64,000 nt of DNA, from assembly GCA_002422395.1 (NCBI GenBank), contig DIUY01000011.1, forward strand, positions 336,155 to 400,154, in the 5' to 3' direction. Source of the stretch: Methylococcaceae bacterium UBA6146. GTDB lineage: Bacteria > Pseudomonadota > Gammaproteobacteria > Methylococcales > Methylomonadaceae. This document shows, piece after piece, positions 18,914 to 27,330 of the stretch (position 1 is its first letter; the number at the start of each line of letters is the position of its first letter). A program made the position numbers and the translations under genes. Below the pieces are notes generated by a model. The model was not told the DNA's origin. It made no database searches and saw only the letters and a list, made by a program, of their open reading frames with translations.

Positions 18914-21307
18914 TTGTCCACGTCCACTATCCTAAAACTTCCTCTTGCCTCATTAAAGCTTAATATTAATCTCGCTGAGCTTAAATTTCCTGAGTTACCG
19001 CGCTCACAAAATGCTATTTTAGGACAGCCTAGGGCCCAGTCAGCATTGGAGTTCGGGGTTGCCATGCCGAGTTCAGGGTACAATATTTTTGTCATGGGTG
19101 AACCAGGGTTAGGCCGATTGTCGATGATTTCCAGTCACTTGGACGCCTTGGCGCAAACCTTACCGGCACCGCCATCTTATGCCTATGTCGATAACTTCAC
19201 GAATCCTAGAGAACCGCTGGCAATCCAATTGCCTGCCGGGCAAGGCCAAGTGTTCGGCCGGGCAATTGACAAGCTGCTGGATAATTTACTGGCGACCTTT
19301 CCGGCGGCGTTCGAAAGCCCAATGTATCAGCAAAAAAAGACGGCAATTGAGCGCCAGTTTAACCAAGCCTATAACAATGCGCTTGATTTGGTTGACAATA
19401 AGGCACAAACGCTTAATGTCGCGTTGTTCAAAGAAAACGAAAGCATCACTTTCGTGCCATTGCATGGAAATAAATCGCTCACCGAAGAGCAATTTGCCCA
19501 CTTGCCGCAAATTGAACGGGATGCTTTCCACAAGCATGTTGAAGAACTGGAAGATTATTTGAGCGAGGTGTTATTAGAATTGCCGCAGTGGCGCAGAGTT
19601 ATGGCAGACAAAACCCGCCAGCTGGATAACGACACCATCAGCCAGGCAATAGAGCCGCTGTTTGCCGAACTGGAGGACGATTATCAGGAAATTGATGATG
19701 TCATCACTTATTTGACCGAGTTAAAGCACTCCCTTTATAACACCATCAGCGATTATCTGATGCCCGTCCGGGCGCTGGAAAACCAAGCGGGTAACAGCAG
19801 CAAGCGGTCGATGTTGGCCGAGCAATATGCGCCCAATGTCTTGGTTGACAATAAAGAAGAAAATGGCGCACCGGTGATTTATGAGCCACACCCCATTTAT
19901 CAAAATCTGTTTGGCCGTATTGAATATGTCAGCGACCAAGGGATGCTGATAACCAATTACCGCAAGATTTGCGCCGGTTCATTGCATAAGGCCAATGGCG
20001 GCTATTTAATCCTTGATGCCGAAAAGCTGTTGACCTATCCGTTTGTCTGGGAAGGGCTTAAACGGGCATTAAAGTCCGGTTGCATTGAAATCGAATCGCC
20101 TTATTCCGAGCTGGGCATTAACACGATCACGCTAAAGCCTGAAGTGATCCCGCTCAACGTCAAAGTCATTCTGGTCGGCTCCCATGAGATTTATTATTTG
20201 CTGGAGGAGTTGGATAGCGAGTTTAATGAAATGTTCAAAATCCTCGCTGATTTTGACAGTTACATCCCGCGCACCGATGAGTCCATACAGCAGTTCGCCG
20301 CGCTCATGCTAAAACATGCCGCCGATGCGGGTGCCAAACCATTGACCCACGCGGCCATTGAGGGTTTGATTGAATACAGTTGCCGGCTTGCGGAAAACCA
20401 AGACCAATTTTCTGCGCGTATTAACGATGTGTTGGAAATTATTGGTGAAGCCAACTTGTTTTGTAAGCAAAGTCGCGGCGACAACATTGACCGCACGCAT
20501 ATCGGGCAAGCCTTGGCCGCTAGGGAATACCGCAATGGCCGCCTGTCCCAAGTTATCCTTGAAGATATGCTTGACGGGACGATACTGATTGACACTGACG
20601 GCGCAGCGATTGGCAAAATCAATGGCTTGACCGTGTTGGAAATCGGCGGCAGCAGTTTTGGGGCGCCAGCACGCATCACCACCACCGTTTATCCCGGTTC
20701 CCGGGGGATTGTTGATATTGAGCGCGAAGCCGAGCTGGGGCAGGCGATACACTCAAAAGGCGTGCTGATCTTAACCGGTTATCTGGGGCATTTTTACGCC
20801 CAGCAATTTCCTTTGGCAATTTCAGCCAGTATTGCGATTGAACAATCCTACAGTGCGATTGATGGCGATAGCGCGTCTTTGGCCGAGCTTTGCTGCCTTA
20901 TTTCCGCACTCACCCGCACACCAGTCAAACAAGCTTTTGCGATAACCGGGTCAATAAACCAATACGGCGAAGTGCAGGCAATCGGTGGCGTTAATGAAAA
21001 GATTGAAGGCTTTTTCAGGTTATGCAAGGCGCGTGGTCTTAATGGCCAACACGCCGTCATCATCCCTGCCGCCAACAAGCGCAATCTAATGCTAAAACAA
21101 GATGTGATTGATGCGGTCGCCGCAGGGCTGTTCGCTGTTTATGCCGTCAGTAATGTGAATGAAACCTTGGAGTTGCTCACGGGCCAGTGTGCAGGCACTG
21201 CCGACAGCGAGGGCAATTACCCTGAAGGCAGCATTAATTACAAGGCGATTTTGCGGTTAAAAGAAATTTCCGATATGGCGGTCGATGATAAAGAGGCGGA
21301 AGGGTAA
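18914..21307 (+). CDS. Lon-like ATP-dependent protease (LonB/YcbZ-type, S16 family)
   Basis: 797 residues. Seen: an AAA region with a P-loop-like GEPGLGRLS at residues 62-70 in which Arg replaces the usual Lys, a long helical insertion (about 140-290), the Walker-B-like GGYLILDAEKLL, and a C-terminal Lon protease domain with catalytic Ser653 (DGDSAS) and Lys696 (GGVNEK). This is the family annotated AAA/Lon-like protease, sometimes with a degenerate P-loop; substrates are unknown. The start is TTG at 18914; no better start was seen. It is a single gene with no operon partner, and the type I restriction island begins just downstream on the other strand. Confidence 0.87.
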   Translation: MSTSTILKLPLASLKLNINLAELKFPELPRSQNAILGQPRAQSALEFGVAMPSSGYNIFVMGEPGLGRLSMISSHLDALAQTLPAPPSYAYVDNFTNPREPLAIQLPAGQGQVFGRAIDKLLDNLLATFPAAFESPMYQQKKTAIERQFNQAYNNALDLVDNKAQTLNVALFKENESITFVPLHGNKSLTEEQFAHLPQIERDAFHKHVEELEDYLSEVLLELPQWRRVMADKTRQLDNDTISQAIEPLFAELEDDYQEIDDVITYLTELKHSLYNTISDYLMPVRALENQAGNSSKRSMLAEQYAPNVLVDNKEENGAPVIYEPHPIYQNLFGRIEYVSDQGMLITNYRKICAGSLHKANGGYLILDAEKLLTYPFVWEGLKRALKSGCIEIESPYSELGINTITLKPEVIPLNVKVILVGSHEIYYLLEELDSEFNEMFKILADFDSYIPRTDESIQQFAALMLKHAADAGAKPLTHAAIEGLIEYSCRLAENQDQFSARINDVLEIIGEANLFCKQSRGDNIDRTHIGQALAAREYRNGRLSQVILEDMLDGTILIDTDGAAIGKINGLTVLEIGGSSFGAPARITTTVYPGSRGIVDIEREAELGQAIHSKGVLILTGYLGHFYAQQFPLAISASIAIEQSYSAIDGDSASLAELCCLISALTRTPVKQAFAITGSINQYGEVQAIGGVNEKIEGFFRLCKARGLNGQHAVIIPAANKRNLMLKQDVIDAVAAGLFAVYAVSNVNETLELLTGQCAGTADSEGNYPEGSINYKAILRLKEISDMAVDDKEAEG

Positions 21308-21335
21308 GCCGACATTGGGTCGTAGCGGTTCATTG

Positions 21336-21399
21336 ACGACTGCCCGTCCTCAAAGGACGCGCAGTCGTGTTGTGCCGAAAAACTTATTCATAATTACTT
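21336..21399. repeat. Dispersed palindromic repeat, copy B
   Basis: ACGACTGCCCGTCCT (21336-21350) and AGGACGCGCAGTCGT (21354-21368) form a stem with one mismatch and a 3-nt loop, followed by the tail GTGCCGAAAAACTTATTCAT... shared with copy A. The last bases coincide with the hsdR stop codon, so it may serve as a terminator for both the Lon-like gene and hsdR. Confidence 0.65.
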
Positions 21400-24304
21400 A
21401 CAAGCCAAGCCCATAGTTCAAAACACTATGCGCCATCATGTCGAAAATAGCGCCGTCATCGGCGTATTTATCATCATAGATTTCATCGTCGTGTCCACGT
21501 TGACTATAGGCTTGCTCAATGGATTGACGAATTTGCGTTTTGTACACTTCATTCAGGAAATGATTTCTGTCTTTATTGCGTTGAATGGTCAACAAAATAG
21601 TTTCATCGCTTTGTTTTTCCTCGCAAACTTCCCGAATAATCAACGCCTCTTCATCACTGATCGGATATTTTTCTTTAATATCATCGATAGTGGCTTGTAT
21701 TGAAGTTTTACCCACGGGGCTAGGTGTAGAATTGCCTCCACCTCCTCCGCGAGGTTCCTTTATAGTTCCTGGCTTATTCTCAGTAACACCTTTATAGGTC
21801 ACATTAGCTTTAATCAACTTAACCTTGCTGATAGCCTTCATCAATTCCGATACAGCACCTTCTTTTATCAATTGCGGCTGGATAAATTCAGCAAACAAGA
21901 CAAATTGTTCAATTGCTTCCTCATAATGATAAAAACTGCTCAGAAAATAAAAAGCTTTAACCAATTTAGCCAACTCATAGACATAGGCTTTACGTTGGTT
22001 TAAATCATCATACTGAAATAAAAACCGCTGACGGCAACGGTTCACTTCCGTTTGTATGACTGCATCCTGCCCTTGTTTTAACAGCTCAACAAACTGGCTT
22101 GCATCGTCATCGGTAAATAAACCGCGTTCGATAATGCCTTGATAAAGCGTAATGACTTTTTGCTGATCGGGCGGGGTCGCCTCATAAGGTGAACCTTTAC
22201 GGTATTTATTAAAGGCTTTCAGGATATTTGCTGTATTGTTGGTAAAGTCAATGACAATCACTTTGCTTTTACCTTCATAACAACGGTTCAGGCGTGATAA
22301 GGTCTGTACGGCATTTTTATCCATCACCGGCTTATCTAAAAACATGCCCGCCAATAACGGTTCATCAAATCCCGTTTGAAACTTGCTCGCCACCACCATA
22401 ATGCGGTAATCGTCTTGCTTAAAGCGGTCTTCAATCCGCTCACCGTTATTTAGGCCATTAAGCTGATGTTCCCTAATTTCCTCGTTGGTTTCCCTATGTG
22501 TAAAATCCGAAAAAGCATACAACACCTTATAGTTGTATTGACCAGGATACGCTTCCTGCTTTTCGGCAATTTTGGCTTTCAACAACTGGTAATACTTTAA
22601 GCCGGCAAGCCGTGATGACGCGACAATCATCGCTTTGGCTTTGCCATCAATTAACGGTTTAACCTGCTCTTCAAAAGCGCGTAACATCACTTCGGCTTTA
22701 TATCGAATCAAGCCATCATCTTCAAAAGCCACTTGCTTCAGTAATTTGCTAATAATGCCTTTAGGGTAGAGCTGCTCTTCTTCGGCATTTGGCACTAACG
22801 GAATATGTAAGTTATAAAGCGTTTCGTAGGAAATTATCTGTGCGGCAACATCGACGATATAACCTTCGGCAATCGCTTCCGCTTCGCTGTAAGTGTCGAA
22901 AGCTTCGCCAAACAGCTTAACCGTGCCTGATGTCGGCGTGGCGGTAAAGGCAACAAATAACTGATTAGGCGCGTGTACCTGCAACACTTTTTTGATTTTT
23001 TCCAAACTGTCTTGGGCTTGTTCAATCAGTTCTTGCGAGCCTTCTTGAAACGGCTGACGGATAGCACGGGCATTCTTGCCTTCCTGAGAGCGGTGCGCTT
23101 CATCAATCAAAAAAGCCACGCGCACGGCTTTTAATGTTTCATCGTCGCGTAATAACTCAAATATCCGTTGGAATTTCTGAATCGTAGTGACAATAATTGG
23201 CTTGCGTTGCTGGATCAGCGTTTTTAGCTCACTGGATTTATCCGCATAAGCCATTTGTGCGGCTAGATGATTAAAACAATCCAGTTCATCACGGACATTC
23301 TTATCCAAATTGGTACGATCCGTCAGGATAAACACCATATCCACCAACTTGATAGAACTATCGGCTTTATATAGGCTGTGCAAGCGTTCGGCCAGCCAGC
23401 TTATCGTCAAGGTCTTGCCGGAACCCGCCGAATGGTTCACCAAATACTTTTTGCCGATTTGCCCGGTATCGGCAAAATAACCTTGAATATCAGCACTGAG
23501 CTTATCCACCAAACGCGATTGATGATAACGCGGAAATAAGCTGTAACTGGGCTTGTCGTCTTTTTCTGGAACATGAATCAAATAAAAGCTCAGGGCTTTT
23601 AATAAGTTTTCCTTAGCCAGCACATCCCGGTAAAAAAACTCAACCGGATATTCGCCTTCGGTTTGCGGCTCATTGGTTAGCCCGACGTTATACCAGCGGA
23701 AATTATTTTCCAGGCGCGGGCTGGTCGCCACTTTAATATCGGCGGTGTCCATCGCCACATATAAAAACGGCAGGCGGAAAATGTTATCGTCATGATTACG
23801 GTCATTAAACTGCTTGACGGCATCATGCACGGTTTGATTTTTTTCGTGTTTAAGTTCAATAACGATGATGGGCAAACCGTTTAGGAACAATACCAAATCA
23901 GGGCGTTTACGATCTTCATTAACCAATTCCGGTTTAAGCTGAATCCGGTTTTGCAACCAGTGTTGATTGGCGATACTCTCGCTGGAACGCGGCTTGGGAT
24001 AAAACAACTGGAAATGCTCGCCGCGCACCTTCAAGCCATTGCGGATAATCAACCACAACGGCTGATAAGCTAATGCGGCTTTTAACGCCTTAATGATTTC
24101 GTCAGAGCTGTCCGAACCGTAATTGATTTGTAATCGCGCCAAAGTTTCAGTCTGAGTGGCTTTAATGAATGCCAACAACAAATCTTCGGCGATATAGAAT
24201 TCCTTATCTGAAATGTCCTCGGACTCCAGTAGCGTGTAACCGTGCCGGGATTGCAGATAATTGACCAGATGGTTTTGAAATTGCGCTTCGGGGCGATAGC
24301 TCAT
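21398..24304 (-). CDS. hsdR: Type I restriction endonuclease subunit R
   Basis: 968 residues. Seen: a PD-(D/E)xK nuclease with Asp136, Glu150 and Lys152 (RPDLVLF ... VIELKHEK); a superfamily 2 translocase motor with Walker A HSAGSGKT at 291-298, DEAH at 401-404, FTATP, and motif VI-like QTLSRLNRCY; a Gly-rich linker (RGGGGGNST); and a helical C-terminal domain for HsdM binding. Known role: ATP-driven translocation and random cleavage of DNA lacking the cognate methylation. It is the last gene of the minus-strand hsd operon, separated from hsdS by the regulator block. Confidence 0.95.
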   Translation of the reverse strand: MSYRPEAQFQNHLVNYLQSRHGYTLLESEDISDKEFYIAEDLLLAFIKATQTETLARLQINYGSDSSDEIIKALKAALAYQPLWLIIRNGLKVRGEHFQLFYPKPRSSESIANQHWLQNRIQLKPELVNEDRKRPDLVLFLNGLPIIVIELKHEKNQTVHDAVKQFNDRNHDDNIFRLPFLYVAMDTADIKVATSPRLENNFRWYNVGLTNEPQTEGEYPVEFFYRDVLAKENLLKALSFYLIHVPEKDDKPSYSLFPRYHQSRLVDKLSADIQGYFADTGQIGKKYLVNHSAGSGKTLTISWLAERLHSLYKADSSIKLVDMVFILTDRTNLDKNVRDELDCFNHLAAQMAYADKSSELKTLIQQRKPIIVTTIQKFQRIFELLRDDETLKAVRVAFLIDEAHRSQEGKNARAIRQPFQEGSQELIEQAQDSLEKIKKVLQVHAPNQLFVAFTATPTSGTVKLFGEAFDTYSEAEAIAEGYIVDVAAQIISYETLYNLHIPLVPNAEEEQLYPKGIISKLLKQVAFEDDGLIRYKAEVMLRAFEEQVKPLIDGKAKAMIVASSRLAGLKYYQLLKAKIAEKQEAYPGQYNYKVLYAFSDFTHRETNEEIREHQLNGLNNGERIEDRFKQDDYRIMVVASKFQTGFDEPLLAGMFLDKPVMDKNAVQTLSRLNRCYEGKSKVIVIDFTNNTANILKAFNKYRKGSPYEATPPDQQKVITLYQGIIERGLFTDDDASQFVELLKQGQDAVIQTEVNRCRQRFLFQYDDLNQRKAYVYELAKLVKAFYFLSSFYHYEEAIEQFVLFAEFIQPQLIKEGAVSELMKAISKVKLIKANVTYKGVTENKPGTIKEPRGGGGGNSTPSPVGKTSIQATIDDIKEKYPISDEEALIIREVCEEKQSDETILLTIQRNKDRNHFLNEVYKTQIRQSIEQAYSQRGHDDEIYDDKYADDGAIFDMMAHSVLNYGLGL

Positions 24305-24329
24305 AGGCTTAATGGGGTTGTTGATTTCA

Positions 24330-24488
24330 TTAATGGTTTAGCCACTGTTTATCTTCTTCATCCAACACTAAGGCCACTTTAGGGCTACCCGCCAAGAGGT
24401 CTTCTAAGCGGATTACTGGATTGGGGATATTGTCCGTATGCTCCGAATCTGCCTGTAAAGGCATGGTTTTTACAATGGCTTCAGTCAT
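24330..24488 (-). CDS. Small protein of unknown function, 52 residues
   Basis: The minus-strand frame starts MTEAIVKTMPLQADSEHTDN and ends EEDKQWLNH. Its ATG overlaps the stop of the 23-codon frame upstream by 1 nt (TGATG), and it ends 25 nt before hsdR. It is acidic, with no recognisable domain. Tight packing favours translation; function is unknown, and a PIN-associated or hsdR-associated role would be a guess. Confidence 0.45.
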   Translation of the reverse strand: MTEAIVKTMPLQADSEHTDNIPNPVIRLEDLLAGSPKVALVLDEEDKQWLNH

Positions 24489-24559
24489 CAATTGGCCTCA
24501 AATTCATGCAATTGTTGTTTAATTTTATCCCAAGGCAAACGCCGCCCTTTTGCTTTCAT
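24488..24559 (-). CDS. Micro reading frame, 23 residues
   Basis: MKAKGRRLPWDKIKQQLHEF... is a basic and then amphipathic peptide. Its ATG overlaps the stop of the upstream PIN fragment (ATGA), and its stop overlaps the next start (TGATG). It could be a real coupled peptide, or only part of the degraded PIN gene read in another frame. I do not recognise it. Confidence 0.3.
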   Translation of the reverse strand: MKAKGRRLPWDKIKQQLHEFEAN

Positions 24560-24654
24560 TTTGTTTCAAACGGCAAGTTAAACAGCTCGGTGATTAAACC
24601 GCCGTCTTCCAAATCAATCAGGATATTGGCGTCGCTAATGAGTAACTGGCTCAA
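24556..24654 (-). pseudogene. PIN-domain protein, N-terminal remnant
   Basis: The frame from TTG 24654 reads MSQLLISDANILIDLEDGGL and then 12 more residues to a stop. LLISDANILID plus DGGL is the first strand and first catalytic Asp of PIN ribonucleases that commonly follow an XRE/ImmA-type gene. About 120 residues with the other acidic residues are missing. It overlaps the end of the XRE/ImmA gene by 20 nt, the coupling expected for an intact two-gene module. So this looks like a toxin truncated after the pair was established. Confidence 0.6.
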
Positions 24655-25705
24655 GACTTTCTAACATCCGTTGTTGGTGAAACTTAGCCACGGGCAAGCC
24701 CAATAATTCAGCCGCCTTGGATTCGGTGAAATAATCTTCCGCCAATGCCCGAAAAACCAATTGCTTGAATAAAAGGGTTTGCTCGGAAGGGTATTGCTGA
24801 TTAGGTTCCCGTGTCCGCCAGCCCTTGATGCTAAACAGCTTATAAATACTTTGAAACGTTGCCTGGGCAATAATGCCAGCCTGCAAAGCACGAAATAAAA
24901 CGCCCTGCATACTTAAGCCAAACTCATGTTTCAGCATGTACAGCTCGTTTATTTCAAGCCGATGACGGTTTTTACCTAAATGTTCAATGAGTGTTTGTTT
25001 CGGCAATAAAAACGCGCCGGCAAAGCGGTTGCAAAGTTTTTCTTCATCGTCCAACAACGATTCAGCCAAACGGCCTTTTAACAGCAAATGCCCCAACTCA
25101 TGCGCTAAAGTAAAACGCTGGCGGTCGCCGATCCAGTTTGCGCCAACCACAATCAAAGGCATGTCGTTAATCTTACCCGCCAAGCCATCAAATTTTTGTC
25201 CGCTGTCCACGGTGCTGCTAATCACCATAATGCCTTGTGATTCCAAGGTATCAATCAGTTCGGGAATACAGCTTAAGCCCAGTTGCCAAGAGGCGCGGAC
25301 GGTTTCCGCCACGGCTTCAATTTGTTCGGAATCACTGATGTGCTCAGGCAAGCCGTCAGGTAAAGCAAAGGGCTGGATAGGCGATTGCGGATATAAGCTT
25401 AACAACTCATGCCAGCGTTCGGCCTGGTCGAAAATATCCGCCTGAATTTTAGCTAGGCTTTTTTGCGGCAAGGTGCTTTTTTTGCGGTATTCAATGCCGT
25501 CAATTTTTAGGGTTTGCGGGCGGAAAAAATACTCCGTGCGCACGCCTAAAATTTTTGCCAATTTAATCAATTGCGCGGATGACGGCTTTTGCAGTTCTTT
25601 TTCAAACTTGCTGACTGTGGTGTGGCTTAACTCCGCCTGTTCAGCGACTGTCCGCAATGCCAAACCCGCCGCCTTCCGTGCGCGTAGTAAGCGTTCGCCA
25701 ATCAT
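24635..25705 (-). CDS. XRE-family regulator with ImmA/IrrE-type metallopeptidase domain
   Basis: 356 residues. The N-terminal helix-turn-helix (about 1-65: GERLLRARKAAGLALRTVAE, SHTTVSKFEK) is followed by a zinc-peptidase-like domain with HELGHLLL near residue 190 and a C-terminal helical part. Proteins of this type act as repressors cleaved or inactivated on signal, and often pair with a PIN or other toxin downstream. Here it lies inside the hsd cluster between hsdS and hsdR, and its partner is truncated. It could control the hsdR side of the operon; that is inference. The upstream gap 25706-25790 is AT-rich and likely its promoter/operator. Confidence 0.88.
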   Translation of the reverse strand: MIGERLLRARKAAGLALRTVAEQAELSHTTVSKFEKELQKPSSAQLIKLAKILGVRTEYFFRPQTLKIDGIEYRKKSTLPQKSLAKIQADIFDQAERWHELLSLYPQSPIQPFALPDGLPEHISDSEQIEAVAETVRASWQLGLSCIPELIDTLESQGIMVISSTVDSGQKFDGLAGKINDMPLIVVGANWIGDRQRFTLAHELGHLLLKGRLAESLLDDEEKLCNRFAGAFLLPKQTLIEHLGKNRHRLEINELYMLKHEFGLSMQGVLFRALQAGIIAQATFQSIYKLFSIKGWRTREPNQQYPSEQTLLFKQLVFRALAEDYFTESKAAELLGLPVAKFHQQRMLESLEPVTH

Positions 25706-25790
25706 AAAAAAAGCCCTGTTAGGTTTACAAAATTAAAATTATATTAGATTAATGTAAACCTTTTTTGACCTTTAAACCAGCTTTAAAGCA

Positions 25791-25869
25791 GTAGGTTGGG
25801 TTAGCGTTAGCGTAACCCAACATGTTGCCTGGCTTCGTTGGGTTACGGCTATCGCCTAACCCAACCTAC
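25791..25869. repeat. 79-bp extended palindrome (GTAGGTTGGGTTAGCG type)
   Basis: It begins GTAGGTTGGGTTAGCGTTAG and ends CGCCTAACCCAACCTAC, with an inner pair of arms around GTAACCCAACATGTTGCCTG. The outer arms (GTAGGTTGGGTTAG / CTAACCCAACCTAC) are perfect. This is the well-known REP-like palindrome found in many proteobacteria. Its end contains the hsdS stop codon, so it forms the hsdS 3' end and a probable transcription stop. Confidence 0.8.
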
Positions 25870-27128
25870 AACATATTGATTCTTTTTTTGCCTGTCACGC
25901 ATTCATAAATGAGTGATTTTTTATAGGCTTCCAAGGTGCTGATTTGTTGGTTTAGGTTGGCTTTTAGGGCGGTTAGGCGTTGGGTTTCTTGGTCTAGGTG
26001 GTCAATGATGCGTTGTTGTTCTTTGCTGGACGGCAAACAAACAGGCAATAACGCTAATTGCTTGGGATAATTGACGCGGGGCATTTTTGCCCCATAACTC
26101 ATAGCGGTACAAACTTTTATAAACCCGTCAGAAGCTATGAAATAAAGCAAAAATTTAGACTCAATTTTTTCTGGTTTAAATGCCAGTATCTCGCCTGTGC
26201 ATTTGCCGTCAAAAGTCGCCAAATGATATTTTTGTAAGTACGGCCTAAGTTTGCCAAAAAGCACATCCTCTTTGAAAAACTTTATAACGGCACTTCCAAC
26301 GTTTGTAGTATTCCGTACCGATAACAAACGCCCTGTTCCTTGTTCTAAATCTTCAAGTTCCAAATAGTCTTCAATTTCACTTTTTTCTGTAGATTTTTCA
26401 TCCCGCAAACTAACTATGTCCTTTAGCCTATCCAACCGCCACCCTTGCGGAATCTCTCCCAACCATTCCACGCCTGAATCAACCAACGGCGCGGAAGCAT
26501 CCAAGCCTTTAGTCACCGCGTGATAAATAACTGACTGGCGCAAGGCATCAAGGGTTTTTATTTGTTGCTGTTTGATAGCGATAATCGCATCCAGCTTGCC
26601 GCATTGCTGATCTAAATATTCGGTAATGGCTTGTTGTTCTTGGGTACACGGCAAACAAACAGGCAATAACGCTAATTGCTTGGGATAATTGACGCGGGGC
26701 ATTTTTGCCCCATAACTCATAGCGGTACAAACTTTTATAAACCCGTCAGAAGCTATGAAATAAAGCAAAAATTTAGGCTCAATTTTTTCAGGCTGAAAAG
26801 CCAATATCTCGCCCGTGCATTTACCGTCGAAAGTGGCTAAATGATATTTCCTTAAGTACGGTCTAAGTTTGCCGAAAAGCACATCACCTTTGTAAAATTT
26901 CATTACAGCGCTTTCAACATTTGCGGTGCTTCGTATCGATAATAAACGCCCCGTTCCTTGTTCTAAATCTTCAAGCTCTAAATAGTCTTCAATTTCGCTT
27001 TTTTCTGTCGATTTTTCATCGCGCAAGCTAACAATGTCTTTTAGACGATCAAGCCGCCAACCCTGCGGAATCACCCCAATCCACTCAACCCCGCTATCTT
27101 GCATTTTTTCCTTATCCATCAATGTCAT
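25866..27128 (-). CDS. hsdS: Type I restriction-modification specificity subunit S with duplicated target domains
   Basis: 420 residues. Two target-recognition domains are each followed by a conserved helical spacer (EQQAITEYLDQQCGKLDAII and EQQRIIDHLDQETQRLTAL). Remarkably, the two TRDs are nearly identical (for example WRLDRLKDIVSLRDEKSTEK and CTAMSYGAKMPRVNYPKQLA occur in both), offset by 206 residues. In ordinary HsdS the TRDs differ and read two different half-sites; here both should read the same half-site in opposite orientation. The start ATG at 27128 is 2 nt after the antitoxin-like gene; the stop lies inside a repeat. Function is inferred intact. Confidence 0.93.
   Translation of the reverse strand: MTLMDKEKMQDSGVEWIGVIPQGWRLDRLKDIVSLRDEKSTEKSEIEDYLELEDLEQGTGRLLSIRSTANVESAVMKFYKGDVLFGKLRPYLRKYHLATFDGKCTGEILAFQPEKIEPKFLLYFIASDGFIKVCTAMSYGAKMPRVNYPKQLALLPVCLPCTQEQQAITEYLDQQCGKLDAIIAIKQQQIKTLDALRQSVIYHAVTKGLDASAPLVDSGVEWLGEIPQGWRLDRLKDIVSLRDEKSTEKSEIEDYLELEDLEQGTGRLLSVRNTTNVGSAVIKFFKEDVLFGKLRPYLQKYHLATFDGKCTGEILAFKPEKIESKFLLYFIASDGFIKVCTAMSYGAKMPRVNYPKQLALLPVCLPSSKEQQRIIDHLDQETQRLTALKANLNQQISTLEAYKKSLIYECVTGKKRINML
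26031..27088 (-). repeat. Direct duplication inside hsdS (618-nt period)
   Basis: Positions 26031 to about 26470 and 26649 to about 27088 are near-identical direct copies. For instance, the stretch starting CGGCAAACAAACAGGCAATA runs unbroken for over 100 nt in both. Divergence is mostly scattered third-position changes, with a few amino-acid substitutions. This indicates a fairly recent duplication or gene conversion of one TRD onto the other. Confidence 0.9.
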
Positions 27129-27130
27129 GC

Positions 27131-27328
27131 CTAGGAGTTCTCCCAGGCTTTCCGCGCTTTTTCAGATAAGGATTCAACCGTTTCATCCGTCCAGAGGTTT
27201 TTTTGCCATTCGGTATAATCGAATTTATCGCGTTTAATCAGCATGATAAATCGCTCGGCATCAACCATGCCCAAGGTGGAAAAAATGGATTTAAAGCCGG
27301 TGTTGATAATTTCGCTATCGGTTTTCAT
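27131..27328 (-). CDS. Putative antitoxin of a PIN toxin pair
   Basis: 65 residues, MKTDSEIINTGFKSIFSTLG then VDAERFIMLIKRDKFDYTEW. Small proteins of this kind regularly accompany PIN-domain genes and are thought to be the antitoxin. No clear DNA-binding motif was seen. It starts 2 nt after the PIN gene stop and ends 2 nt before hsdS, so it is part of the hsdM-toxin-antitoxin-hsdS operon. The toxin-first order is unusual for VapBC. Confidence 0.65.
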   Translation of the reverse strand: MKTDSEIINTGFKSIFSTLGMVDAERFIMLIKRDKFDYTEWQKNLWTDETVESLSEKARKAWENS

Positions 27329-27330
27329 GC

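Noticed and set aside
24488..24559. Calling the micro-frame an antitoxin
   Set aside because: Only 23 residues, with no known homologue and no DNA-binding motif; kept as a low-confidence frame without function.
26031..27088. Treating the hsdS duplication as an assembly error
   Set aside because: The two copies differ at scattered positions and the reading frame is intact across both, which an assembly collapse or echo would not produce; read depth would still settle it.
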